From: Pterois miles
Lineage: Eukaryota; Chordata; Actinopteri; Perciformes; Scorpaenidae
Direction: 5' to 3'
DNA: 64,000 nt
Assembly (NCBI GenBank): GCA_947000775.1
Contig: CAMQGK010000567.1
Location: 11,817,501 to 11,881,500, forward strand
The notes under the pieces were generated by a model, which did no database searches, had not been told where the DNA came from, and worked only from the letters and a program-made list of their open reading frames with translations. Of the stretch, positions 46,041-58,363 are shown one piece after another. Numbering within the stretch: position 1 is the first letter of the stretch; every line of letters starts with the position of its first letter. The position numbers and the translations under genes are program-made.

Positions 46041-47101
46041 GTATTTAATTCAACTTTTTTCATCATTTCAAATTTGATAAGAAACAGTCTTTGAATGCAG
46101 AAATTTCATTAGGCGACGACAAGGACACACTTCATTCAATTAGAATCAGTGTTGACTCAGATGATGATTTTCGGGAGATTGAATTTACTGTTTTGCCTTC
46201 ATTGCTTGGTTGTGTAACGTTCTGCAGCTTTTGTCATATTCTGATGGAGTCTAATCTAAGAGCCACTCTGGTCTAATGGACGTCCAATCAGTATGGGCAT
46301 TGGTGGATTTATTTCCCATTGATAAGGATTTTAATTTAATGCATCTTTGCCTGATAACAATGTACCACTTTCCATCTGCTGTATATTTCAAATTCTCATT
46401 AAAGCCCAGAGTTCATTTTTCCAAACATGAAATCAGTGTCAAACGTTAGTGTTTTCAGTGGGCTAACATGACATTAAAAGTTTTATAAATGTTGTATTCT
46501 TGCACTTTAAAAAAAAAAAAGCATTTGTTTTACATTATAACATTATCTATCACAATTTTGACAGCAGTTTCTGAAACCCCACCCAAAAGAAACACTTCAT
46601 AATAACCATAATTTATATATGGTAAATTGATAGTTAATTAAAATTAGTTAACATTTATTTTACTGTTAACAAACAATGAAATGATAATTAATATTTACCA
46701 TCAATCAATAATTCTATCATTTCTGTTATTTTTGTTAGTAGTTTGTGTAATATGACATAATTAGTTTAAAATTATATTATATTAAGTATTAATAACATCA
46801 TAGCATTTTATATACTTAATAAAGCATCCGTTAATGATTACCAAATGATTTCTAAACCTTTGTCATGTTTTTTGTAAAACATCTATAAACATTACAGAGA
46901 TAGATGGACCAAAAACCAATTATTAACCATCGACAAAGTATTAACTGTCTATCTAAACGATATTTATAGATACTTTTAAAAAGTATTTATTAACCATTTA
47001 ACAAGGCCATTGGTCATCTTCATTACAACTTATTAATAGCCAGCCAAATAATCTTAATCTTAATCATAATAATTAATAAATCTTTACTATATAAATCTAT
47101 A

Positions 47102-47105
<4 letters not shown>
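46041..47105. other. Very A+T-rich, no gene
   Basis: 46600-47100 is dominated by TTAAT/ATTAA motifs. A-run at about 46510. No protein-like frame. Confidence 0.4.

Positions 47106-47132
<27 letters not shown>
47106..47132. repeat. (TC)n microsatellite
   Basis: About 13 TC units directly before a TA tract. Confidence 0.92.

Positions 47133-47195
<63 letters not shown>
47133..47195. repeat. (TA)n microsatellite, left of SINE
   Basis: About 31 TA units, interrupted at 47196 by a SINE tail. Confidence 0.95.
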
Positions 47196-47632
<437 letters not shown>

Positions 47633-47859
47633 GTAGATAGAATATTATAATGTGGTGTGCAGTTAATAAAATGAATCAATTATAGCATTACTAATATTAC
47701 TAGACATTATTAATTATAATTTTATTGTTTGTTAACGGTAAAATAACTAAGTTTTACTTGGCACTACAAGTGTTTTACCTTAAAATTTTGAAATAAAATG
47801 GTAAACTGGTAATTCTAAAAAGTTTAGCCTTTGTTATCCTCTTTGTAATGTAATGTAAT
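47633..47859. other. No gene; A+T-rich spacer
   Basis: Nothing recognised between the microsatellite and the LTR. Confidence 0.4.
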
Positions 47860-48386
47860 TGTAAGGGCACAGTAACACAGGCTGGACTCAAATGCAGACT
47901 CAAGACAGGGCTTACCAGAAACACTGTGTTTATTGGACAAAACAGGTCGGTACACGGTTACTCAGACAGCCTAGACAAATCCAAAACAGCGGGCAAAAGG
48001 CAGAGTCATAAAATCCGGAAACAGGTCAAAAACACGAGAGGTCAATATACTAGATAAATGCTGGAACGCTTGGGTCACGAAGAAAGCAAGACGAACTGGC
48101 ACAGGAGGGATGGGGAGTACGCATTAAATACTAGTGAAGGGAGTGGATAACTATGCACAGGTGGACACAATCAGGGCGGAGGGAAGACGCTCAGACGCTG
48201 GTGAATGGTGTGGGGAAACTAGGTCAGGAGGAGGTGCTCAACAGTGACGGCGGGAGGCATGCAGGGCAGGAAGTGACATGCTCTGAAACGAGAGGGGAAG
48301 TTAACTACAAAATAAAACAGGAAGTGAATACATGCAACATGCAACTGAAGAAGACGCAACAAAAAACACACTTCACATTCCTAACA
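47860..48386 (-). mobile_element. Solo LTR (527 bp) with 5 bp target duplication
   Basis: The element starts TGTAAGGGCACAG and ends CATTCCTAACA, so it has TGT...ACA termini. GTAAT flanks it exactly on both sides (47855-47859 and 48387-48391). On the minus strand a TATA-like TATTTAAT (48123-48130) lies about 190 bases before AATAAA (47929-47934), the order expected in an LTR. There is no internal retroelement sequence next to it, so it is a solo LTR left by recombination. A 5 bp duplication suits Ty3/gypsy-type elements; the family is inferred. Confidence 0.8.
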
Positions 48387-49924
48387 GTAATGACAGTTAC
48401 CCCCTTAAAGAAAAATACTTCAGACTGGTTTCACATTAAATCTTTAAGAATCTCACAGAAATGTTACAACCATGCATCACAATACCTTGACAACTAATTA
48501 TTAAATTATTGGCTTGGATCAGTAACAATTCAGATCTTCTCCTTCACCCCCCATATTATTGCAGCTTTAGTCATATTACCTTCATTTAAAATGTTGGTGC
48601 TATAAGTCATCCTCTTGTCTGAAATGCAATCAATATTCAAACGAGGTAGCTGATTTCTGCTAACTGAATACCATATGCCAGCACCTGATGTTATAGTGAT
48701 GGTAATAGCACTGTCAAGTTTGACAATGTGGAGAAAGCAATACTGTCATTCCCCATATTCACTTTTGAAAATCTCATTTTGCTTTCATCTCTTCACTAAC
48801 ACAGAGCTGTCAACATGTAATTCAATGAGTGTCACCACTGCGCTTGAACATTTTCTTCATCTCTTTTGCCAACGTTGCTCACACCATCCAGCATGACTTT
48901 ACTTCTGTTGTGTTTAAATCACGTTACGGCCACTTTGCTTGCAATTGTTGTTAATTATCATGCAGAGCAGCGTTCCACCTTTTGTATTGTACTCTGGGTT
49001 TTGCTAAAAGTCTTGCTTTGTGGGGGGAACATTTGATCTGAAAGTGATGTTGATGTTTACAGTAATGCCTCTGCACAATAGCCGCCTTTTATTCAAAGTT
49101 GCGGATGAAATGGATTGTCAGAATGGAGGAAATTGAAATCAGTCAATATCTGAGGCATTGTTAGAATACTATCTCCTGTTTCGGAAAGCAGTCAAAGCAC
49201 AAAACACAAACACACATACACATCGACGTCCATATACACACATACTGTATATAGTATATATCTGCCCTTTCCATCCTTAAACAGAGTGAAATGCACCTCG
49301 AGAAGAAGTCATTAAAAAGTCTGCGTCAACTGAGGTCATCCATTTAAATTCAAGCAAATCTGACAACTCTTTAAAGGAAGAGGCTGACAAATATTCCTCT
49401 TATTTTTTCTCATTACAAATCCCATTAAAACACCAAAACCAACAATGAATGGATCCTACTAGTAGATCTCAGTAGCATCCGTGTATCCAAAGCCTGATCT
49501 TCCTCTGTGCCATCTATGGTTGTCCAAAAAACTATTAAACATATTATTATTTTGAGTCAATCCCACATACTCCAATCACTCACAAGAGCACCCAATATGG
49601 ATCAATCCACACAGGAAAAAGTCCCCAACAAATGTACTTTTTCCGCTTGTTTGAGTAGCATTTCACAAAAACTACAGTGACCAGCTGTTTTAGAAAATTA
49701 CTGAGCATTTTTAAAACAAAAGTATACAGCATATCTGTGAGCTGTTGTCAGTAGGAAGTTTTTTCTTAAATTTGTTTTTGAGAAAGCTCCTTAGACGATT
49801 CATTACATGCTCTTAAGAGTTGAATTGTATATCTGTGTTCTTATAATGATGACTCCCATTGTCATCATAAATTGAAAGCATGCGCCAGCTGATCGTACTT
49901 AGCAGGGAAACACCCCGCCAGTCG
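48387..49924. other. No gene or repeat recognised
   Basis: Mostly unique A+T-rich sequence. Short frames without motif. Confidence 0.35.
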
Positions 49925-49936
49925 CTATAAAAGGGG
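49925..49936 (+). promoter_or_regulatory. Strong TATA-box match
   Basis: CTATAAAAGGGG is a near-ideal TATA box, preceded by a GC-richer stretch (49875-49924). About 30 bases downstream an A/G start near 49958-49965 would be possible. No coding frame follows within reach, so it could serve a non-coding RNA, an upstream exon, or nothing. Confidence 0.25.
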
Positions 49937-50655
49937 ACAAGACTACAGGGCGCTCACAGAAAATGAAAAGACAAGTTGAGCTACGAGGAAAGCTCAAGTG
50001 AAAGTCTAAAGAGGGTAGATTACCATCAACAATCTTCAGTAGTACTAAGTGGGGGTTCTACTGCAGGAAGTGAACACCAACCCAGCTGGTGTATCTAATA
50101 GCGTCAGTAGTTGATGGAAAATAATACAAAAATATGCATGGATGATTTCAGTGTTGTGATGTATTCATGTTTATTTTATAAAAGACCATAATGCTTTGTA
50201 AAATAATGAAAATAATTATTAAAAATATTAGAAATGATAGAACATATTAATGTAATTTAAATCCTATGTTATAAAATGTAGAATTGAAGGAATCACAATA
50301 ACCAACTATTTCGCACAAACAAGTCAGCGCTCAAGTCTGCTCTTGAGTGTGCGTCCAGTCTGATCTCACCTAAGAACAAATACTAAATAAGAAAATGTTG
50401 GTGATTGTCAAAAGAAATTGCTTCTCGAGGACGGCTGGTGAATGAGGCTCAGTGTCATCAGGAATCAAAGGGTGCGGAGGTCAACTAGCAGGGTAGAGGA
50501 GTTAAAGTTTAAGACTTGTTGGCAAAACAATCTTATCTCAAAGCCCATTTAGTAGCTGTTCATAGCTTTCTGCTGTCACATGTTCTTCATTAGTGGATAG
50601 TGTTGCCCAGTTGTCATGGTAATGCTAAAAAACAGCATCCCAAGCGTGACCACGT
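49937..50655. other. No gene recognised
   Basis: A+T-rich; no protein-like frame downstream of the TATA match. Confidence 0.35.
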
Positions 50656-50960
50656 TGGCTAAAAATCTTCATCACCATCTGCTGATGAAGACCATGTAAC
50701 ATGATCAAAACCTCCGCAACAGTGACCAAATGGACCTTGAGATGAGATTGTTTTGTCAACAGCAAGTTCAAGGTTGAACCTTTGGGCTGGCATGGACGAA
50801 AAGTCCTTAAAATGCTCAGAAAAAAAAAATGGAAATTGGAAAAAGTTTATTTTCATGACAACTACTGTATGCTGATGAAAATCATGTGACATAATCAGAT
50901 GTTCAAGAACAGCAGCTAAATGAACCTGAGTGTGAGACTGTTTCTTTCCAACTATCTTAG
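50656..50960. repeat. Local tandem pair, period about 190 bp
   Basis: GCTGATGAAGACCATGTAAC (50681) recurs as GCTGATGAAAATCATGTGAC (50871), followed in both by AACAG and CAAATGGACCT/TAAATGAACCT and a GAGATTG/GAGACTG block. The two units are diverged, so the duplication is old. Confidence 0.65.
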
Positions 50961-50999
50961 CTATTGAGAGACAGGACCAACACACTGACTGTATGTTTG

Positions 51000-51550
51000 T
51001 AAAACATAAAATATTCAGGTTTTTGCCGATATTCACATTAAGCTGTTTACATCGCAAGTGAAAATGAATATTCTACTAATATTCCTGTTTACATGCATTC
51101 TTACATACTATTGTAAAACACCTCCCACACAACAGCAGCCTCCCTCTTTCATTCCTTCAACCACCTTCTTGAAAAGCTTAGTGTTATAATATAGTCTTTC
51201 ATAATGTTTAATATGTGTTTCTCACTCTGACCAGAAATTTGGACTTTAATTTTAGGCATGCATCTCTTCTCCAGCCTTGAAAACAGAAAGAGGCTGTGCA
51301 TCACACACTGCGGTAAATACCCCAGTTGAGACACATAATCTGAATGCGCTGTATACGTGTCCAGAGAACGCGCCTAAAACCTGAATAATATCAGCATATC
51401 ACACGTCTTAATGTGAAGATGCTCCATTTGGAGTAAAGCCTAATTCAGAATATCCAACTGCAATATGTTGTTTACATGGCCCGTATCGCATTCACAATAT
51501 GGTCATATTCAGAATAATAGTGGAATATTAGTGTGCACGTAAACATAGTC
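51000..51550. repeat. Dispersed element with inverted GTTTACAT/ATATTC ends
   Basis: The left end (CTGTTTACATCGCAAGTGAA, ATATTCTACTAATATTC) is mirrored at the right end (GTGGAATATTAGTGTGCACG, TAAACATAG). It resembles the element at 31091 in plan, but the interior differs. No coding capacity. Confidence 0.42.
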
Positions 51551-52660
51551 ATTGTTGGTTTTGTCCAATTTCAGGAATTGCAGACAATAAAAAAAGTCGA
51601 ATAACAGCATGTGTTTCCTGAACACATTTCCAGGCAGATGTTTTCTCTCTTCAGACAGGATTTGAGTCACCTATTTAATCTGTTCCCTTGTTAAATGTCT
51701 CCCTTTCTTTACCGGAGATCCAAAGATTCAGACGGATCATTTACATACAAAGGGATGATCCCTCTTTGTCAGCCCTGCAAGTGATGGGAATTATCCGGCG
51801 TAGTGCTACTTGTGTTGTTGGCTTGTTTCACCATAAGACGTGTGAACAACACTTCAGTTGTTTCCAAGCAGGCCGACACTCCAGTCATTTTCATCAGCAC
51901 TCTTGTTCAGGTAATGTTCCTTCAGGCTGGCTGATTTCAGAGCTTATCTTGTTAAGAGCCCCCTGCCTCGCCGCGGATCTGCGTGGCTGTCAGCGGCAGG
52001 GCCCACACATTTCAGGACTATTATTGGTGATTGTAGAATGACACTAATTAAAGTCATTGATGTTTAGAAGGAAGCGCCACGCGTCCCGCTTGTTTTGTCA
52101 CAAAAGCTCAGATAGCTTCTCAACCTGGCCTGCCGTGTAGTTATCATGTCATTTGTTTTCAAGCCATGTGGAGAAACTAGCATGTGTGTGTCACTTCATT
52201 AAAAAAACAAACCTCGAGATGGGGGAGAGCTCTGCTTGAGCTATTTACATTTTAATTTTAGCAGGGGCATTCATTTGCTTATGGTGCGGTGGTGTAATAC
52301 TGTAGCTCACTGAGTCAAACTTTAATCTAGTTTTTATTATAATGGAGCCAAACGAAAATAGCAAAGACTATTTATAGAGCATCTTTCTTCGCTCTCAGCT
52401 GACAGGAGCAGCATTATTCATGCTAGATTCATTATTTGAATTACTAAGTCAAATTTCTTCTGTGTGTAGTCTGTATGTTGCTGCTTTCAGTCGGCCATGA
52501 AACCATAGTCTTTATTGAATCAGTGGTTCTATGGACAGTAGGTCTTAGCTTGTTGAATGTACAGTTTTGATGTCCATTTCTGTGTCTTTAGTAGGAATAT
52601 GTTGCTGTCATTATGGTGTTGTATTTTAATCTCTGTAAACAGATATCTGCCTATTAATGC
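51551..52660. other. No gene; repeat-free stretch with possible regulatory DNA
   Basis: 51900-52130 is GC-richer, free of recognised repeats, with GACACTAATTAAAGTCATTG. A 117-codon frame (51688-52041) has no recognisable motif and ends in this stretch. Possible conserved non-coding DNA, by inference. Confidence 0.25.
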
Positions 52661-53222
52661 AGAATCTGCAGGCAACGGGACAAGATATTGGCATCGGAAG
52701 CATTCTGGTTTCTGTTTGTAGTCCGAGCAGTAATGACCATTTAAAGGACATTCCATGTGTATGATAACGCATTTTAGGCTTTTCGTGCGTCATTTCCCAC
52801 CACAGGTGTAGCATTGTGAAACGGCTTTTCTTGTGTCATTTAAGGCAAAATTGTTACTGTGAAAAGGCCACAATTAGGTTTAGGCATCAATACCACTTAG
52901 GTTAGGTTTAAAAAAATCATCATCAAGTAAAATACATATGTAAACAATGTAACATAAGTACAAAAAACATGTCACAAATGTGTTTCAAAATAATTCAATA
53001 ACACTTGCTGCACAAACACTGGTCTCCTGGTTGAAAGTCCTGTGTTTGTTGGACCCATTCACCTCTCCTCCCTCCTACCGTAAGTGGCCACTTTTTATTC
53101 TACGTCACTAGCTCTGAGCATGGTATATTGATGCAGATGTGTTTACACTGGAGTCAGTACAGACTACATGGCATCAAATTAAACGCTAAAAGCATCAACG
53201 TTGTTATTGAATGGGAAATGAC
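52661..53222. repeat. Dispersed repeat family 1, copy 2
   Basis: It matches 1231-2186 in block order but is about 400 bases shorter, mainly because 1330-1740 has no counterpart. See that entry for the shared motifs. Confidence 0.5.
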
Positions 53223-54399
53223 TTAGAAGTTGTTGTCATTCATGTGCCATTTGGTGAGACCACGCTGCTGATCTGGTTCTGGTTGAATGCAGGGGAAGAA
53301 TCTGTATGGAGAGCAGAAGGCCGAAGTATTATCTTGGAAGTCATCGGCTATTGTCTGGTGATGATTTAGCCTTTAATTAGCTAAAAAATAAACCGCTAAC
53401 TGAGTGTGGGCTACTTATAAAACAGCCTTGTCATAGATGTTGTCTCTCAACTCCAACATCAGTCTTGCATCTTGAGCAATCTGGACTGTGAACAATGATT
53501 GGCACATGGAAGAGGAAGTCTTGGCCCGGATAGCGGCTGGCTACGTTGGAAACTTAGAAATATAGGCCCCAGAGGCTAAATCGACATCAGACCTATAGCT
53601 GATGGGTTCTCAGATTGATAGTACTCAAACTTTAAGCAATTTTTGGCCACTTGGCCAACAAAAGCAGGCTGTAAACAGAATCACTATCACCACATCAAAC
53701 AATGCAATGTATTCAAACTCTGACAATAAGTAGCTCCTTGAAGTCCAAATGAATCAAGTTTCCACAGCTCAGCAATTAAATTCAGTTATATAGATCCTAT
53801 TACAGAACATGTCGTTCTCACTGCACAGAGCCCATCCTGTCTGCCTATAATGCTATAATGCTCGTTCCAAGATGTGGTTGAGTGTAAAAAAGAAATGTGA
53901 TCACTGACCTGCTGCCTGTAAACAGGGTTTTTACAGTCAAGTGCAGGTAAATGCATCCACTTTCTCCCGCTGACATGGTTTCTTGTGTGCATGTATTGCT
54001 GTGAGCATAACACTGATAACCAATAATTTATTCCACTATTGGTAACAGACACATTTCATTGGATAAATGAGTCAATACTGTTTTCAATTAGCTACTCAGA
54101 ATGACTCAAAGGACCCTTCTGAAATGAGTTAAGGGCCCTCTTCAACCTAAGGAACCACCATTTGAATAACCCTGCCTCAGGGTGTAATGAATTGACAACC
54201 TTTGATTTGAGAGTTTTGCTTCAGTAGCTGCACATCAGCTCTCACCTCCCTGTTGTTGAAATGGCTTTACGGATGCTCCATACATGTTCCACCTTTATTT
54301 ATGACCGTAGTAGCATCTGGCTGGCAGCCACAGACACCCCACCCCCCTGCTTAAGATGCAGTGGAGCCTCTATGGGTTAGGAGGGCCAGCTCTATCAAT
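53223..54399. other. No gene or repeat recognised
   Basis: Unique A+T-rich sequence; frames are short and motif-free. Confidence 0.35.
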
Positions 54400-54560
54400 C
54401 TGCTCCCTTCCGGCCCCCACGTTCCCCAGCGCGGTTAATCACTGCCACTAATTAGTGCTAATTACTCATTGCTGCCCGGGAGAGCCCCCCTCGCTGGCTC
54501 ACACTGATCTGAAGGTCCTCCGTGGCACCCTGCTGCTTGGCATTCCTCAGGTACGGGAGG
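54400..54560. promoter_or_regulatory. Candidate conserved non-coding stretch with clustered TAATTAG
   Basis: GGTTAATCACTGCCACTAAT followed by TAGTGCTAATTACTCATT packs several homeodomain-type core motifs into a GC-rich surround. CACTAATTAGTG is a 12 bp perfect palindrome. No coding frame. Regulatory role is inference. Confidence 0.3.
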
Positions 54561-55930
54561 AGACACAGGGATGTGGGAGGTGCTGAGGGGACGGAGGAGG
54601 CTACAGGGAAGCTTATCATTTCTAATTTATCTTTTTTTTTGAGGGGGCAACATTTTTGCTAAATCAAACACATCCCTGGTGTTTAGCCTCCGGTGGCTGC
54701 AGGTAGAAGGCTACGTCCCTGTGGGCCGGCAGCAGACTGGTTTGTGCTGGTCTGCTTTGGTCTGGCTGCTGGCCTTGTCTGCATGCACAGGCCAGCCAGG
54801 CTTAATGAGCCAGCACCTTTTTGCTCCCTCTGTCATTAATTGTCTGCGGCCATGACTCTGTGGGTTACGTTGCGTTCGGCTGTTTTTTTTTTTTTTCCTT
54901 CTCCCAGTAATTTTGCTTTAATAGATTCAATTTGCTTTCATTTGCTTTGTATTGATTTATTTGTCCTGCTTTGTCTTGTCAACCATAGAAACCTATAATT
55001 TCTCACAAAAGTTTGTGATGAAAAGGCAAAGAAAAAAAAAGCTCATTTAATTTGCTAATATTGAGCGAGTTATTAAAAAAAGAGGAATGACAAATGATGT
55101 TGATGCGGTGTGCAAGTGAGGCTTGACTAAAGCTGAACTCATTTCTTGGAGGCAAGAAAACCACATAAAAATACAGATTTCAGATCAGGGGCAAACAGTG
55201 AAGCTTAATAATAGGTTGTTAAGTGCTATCATTTGATCTGGAGGGGTTTAACCCGGCCAAAAAATAAAACATCTGTAATATCTGGTAATGGAAGGTGAGC
55301 ATGTCATGTCAGCCCTAAATAATTACACAATGACAGCTGATTGGAGGAAATGAGTAAATTGGTATTTCAGACAACAGTTTGGACGTCAGGGTTGAGGAAG
55401 AGTCTGAAATAGATTGCTTTAGCCTCTGCCAGAGGGACACGGAGCACAGCACCGAGTGTCACAGGGAATCAACGAGAGGGTAAAGTCTTTACCTCTCACT
55501 GACCTCCAAATGTGAAGTGTTCAGCTGTAGTAACTGTGACAGATGAACCAGACACAATCACTCACGCACACTTGAGTTTCAAAATGCTAAAAGTTTCAAA
55601 AAGCTGTAAGTTCACTCTGACTAATTGAGCCCTCCGGCGCAATTTTGTGCTTTCGATGATAATGGCCAAATGACAGCAGCTCATTGACCAAATAATGTTG
55701 TACACGATTAATGCAGAAATAATCCTGTCAAAGCAAAAGTATGTGCAGGTATTCTCAATATTCTTTATTCAATTATAAATATATTTTATATAATATTCAA
55801 ATTGCCAATGCCAATATACTGTATTTACATTATGATAACAACAATATCTCCAAGAAGCCAAATTTATAAATGACAAATCACCCGTCAAACAACTTTAACT
55901 TCAACTAATTCCTGAAAGACTTATTTATCT
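54561..55930. other. No gene recognised
   Basis: GC-rich patch at 54680-54800, T-run at 54883-54897, then A+T-rich unique sequence. Confidence 0.35.
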
Positions 55931-56760
55931 AAAGGTGCTAAATACGGGATTGCCTCTAAACGGCTCTCAACATTGCGATGGTGAGCCGGCAGCTCGCAGC
56001 TTACAGTGAAAACAGTGGCAAAAGTGCTAACAGCATTTACCTGCGGGGGGAACCAGAGGGTGGGTGTTACATCCTATCGGCTTTATCAGCTGTACCCGCC
56101 ATCTGAGCATGCATTTAGTGCATTCTTCACTCAACTTCATTTTAGATACATTTGAAACAGCTTTAGGTTGTAAGTTTGTTTTTCACCTTGGAGACAGCAG
56201 TCTACCAGATCAATTTAGTAGCTGTTCAGGAGCTTTTAACTATAAAATTTCATCTCATCAGCAGACAGAGTTAGCCAAACTGTCACTGAATTGTGGATGT
56301 TCAAAATTTCTGTTTTCGTGCTTTAAAGTTGAGGCTCAAACTTCTTTCTTGATCTTGGAAACAGCAGTTGAGACGATAATCTTAAAGTAGCAGGATCGCT
56401 GGGGGTCAGCAACACTGGAGAAATCATAAAAGTATGCTAGATTTGTTTGTCCAATGGAGAAACACAGCCTAATGTTGCCAGTTGTTTTCCAATGAAAGTA
56501 GCTATCAGCACCAGCTCAGAGTCGCTAAATCTAGAGAGAAAGTCACAAAGTCAGCAACACTGACAGTCCGTCCCTTCCTTCCTCCTAAGCCACTCCCCCA
56601 AAATTAGCATTATGAACATAAACAACAAATATGGGTATTGTTAGTACTCACAGCTGTCAAGCTAGCAGCTTTGGGAAGACTTTTGTGATTTATTGATTGC
56701 TGTCAGGATGTTAAGAGAATTTCAAAAGTCTAAAACACCTTACCAACCCTAGCTTTAAGT
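55931..56760. repeat. Probable diverged dispersed repeats
   Basis: CGGCTCTCAACATTGCGATG, GGAACCAGAGGGTGGGTGTT and AACACTGACAGTCCGTCCCT have the texture of common percomorph repeats. No second copy in the window, so support is from memory. The 108-codon frame at 56064-56390 has no motif. Confidence 0.3.
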
Positions 56761-56920
56761 CAACATGGACGAGAAGTACTTCTAGAGTTCATTAATTAAA
56801 TCTATTAAATGGACCTTTTGGTACAAGTGTTTTACTAACTGAGTTTCATTCATCTGCACTGCATTAAAGCTTCAAATAATCTCACGACACCAACAAAATG
56901 TTTTAATTGTTTTTAAGACT

Positions 56921-57229
56921 TTAAAGGTGCAGTGTGTAGGATTTGGTTGCATCTAGTGGTGTGGGTGTAGATGGCAACCAACTGAGTACCCACTACTACT
57001 ACACTACTTTAGGAGCAAGGGAAGTCAGACAGTGGCTGGCGGTACCACAGTTTCACAAGCAACTGGGCTACTGTAGAAACATGCAGGACCAACATGGGCT
57101 CATTCTAAGCTAACAAAAACACAACAGTTGTTAATTTCAAGTGATTATACACCAATAAAACCTTGTCATGAATATTATATTACATTTCTGCTTACAGAGC
57201 GCACACAATCATACACACTGGCCCTTTAA
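56921..57229. mobile_element. MITE family 5 with TTAAAGG termini, copy 2 (309 bp)
   Basis: It starts TTAAAGGTGCAGTGTGTAGG and ends CATACACACTGGCCCTTTAA, inverted ends with TTAA outermost on both sides. It shares GGGCTACTGTAGAAACATG and TTTCAAGTGATTATACACCA with copy 1, but lacks its left-middle segment. Confidence 0.75.
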
Positions 57230-57905
57230 GGACTGAATCATGACCATAAATGAATTGCATCAATTAATCACCAATTAATCAAGTAATAATAGTACTTGAG
57301 AATATACATTAGATATATGAATGATATGCAAGGTAATGAATTCGCAATTTATAATGAATTTAGAAAACAAAAATGATGCCAAAATCACTTAAATCATCCA
57401 GTCGTATAAATGTAAGAGAGAGCCGATTGACACAAAGTGAATGTTATCGTTCACTCAGCCGCTGAACTGAGCTGACCAGACGTTCTCCTGTTGAAGCATT
57501 TCTTATCTTTGTGATATTTGCCGCCAAGGCCAAATAAAAGCTATACGGGCAGGTTAGACCATGAATAGAAAACACTCTCTGTTTATGTCTCTCTGTGTCA
57601 TTACTTTTGGGGTGAATAGCAGTAGTTTTGAAAGCAATCTCAGTCGCAGCCTCTCAGAGAAAAGAAAGTGTCAGAATCAGGAAGGCACCGGGGCACGATG
57701 GTAAACCTCACACTTTATACAAATGACAGGACGACGTTCTCCCTCCACACTCAACCACTGATGGGTTAATATTTCTCTGATGACAGGAAGGTGAAATGGA
57801 GTTATGGTTAATAACATTTTTCAGACGAGCTCAGACGTGTGTTGACAAGAGGTCATATAGATATACATGTAGATTTATTTTAAATGATGTCTACTGTATA
57901 TACAG
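57230..57905. other. No gene or repeat recognised
   Basis: Unique A+T-rich sequence. Confidence 0.35.

Positions 57906-57934
<29 letters not shown>
57906..57934. repeat. (TA)n microsatellite
   Basis: About 14 TA units. Confidence 0.9.
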
Positions 57935-57937
<3 letters not shown>

Positions 57938-58250
57938 AGAAGAGAACACATTAATATAGTCTCTGTCATAGTGTTATAGGAATGCTGTTGTTCTAATGAG
58001 GCACTCAGCAAACTACTGTATGGAGTCACAGTACTTCAGCTCTAATCAGGATCACATGGAAACACTGGAGATCCAGAGCAGCAAGTCCTCCAGATTTATG
58101 ATTTGTAATGCCCTTTAGATGACACATGGAAGCGGATAGACTAGGTCAGGACTAAGGATCAGTTAATAAATTTGTGACAACGCCGGTGTTCCTGATTACG
58201 CCACACATTTTTCAAGAAAAGATGACAGTCAATATGTGCAGAATGCTTAC
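57935..58250. other. No gene or repeat recognised
   Basis: Unique sequence up to the candidate exon. Confidence 0.35.
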
Positions 58251-58363
58251 TTCGATCTCTACTGTTGGATGTCTGTGTGTCTGTCCTCTCCGGGTGAGCG
58301 TCCTCTGCGGGGTCGCAGGTTTCCACCCGGCGCCGTGCACACCAGCTGTGACCCATCCGTCCT
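58251..58363 (-). other. Candidate 113 bp spliced exon, GC-rich
   Basis: On the minus strand GCTGTGCAG precedes the stretch and GTAAGC follows it (58250-58245). Two of three frames are open across it; one lies within a 119-codon minus frame (58159-58518). It is strongly GC-rich inside A+T-rich DNA. The pyrimidine tract is poor and no protein family is recognised, so it may be a non-coding exon or only a GC-rich patch. Confidence 0.2.
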
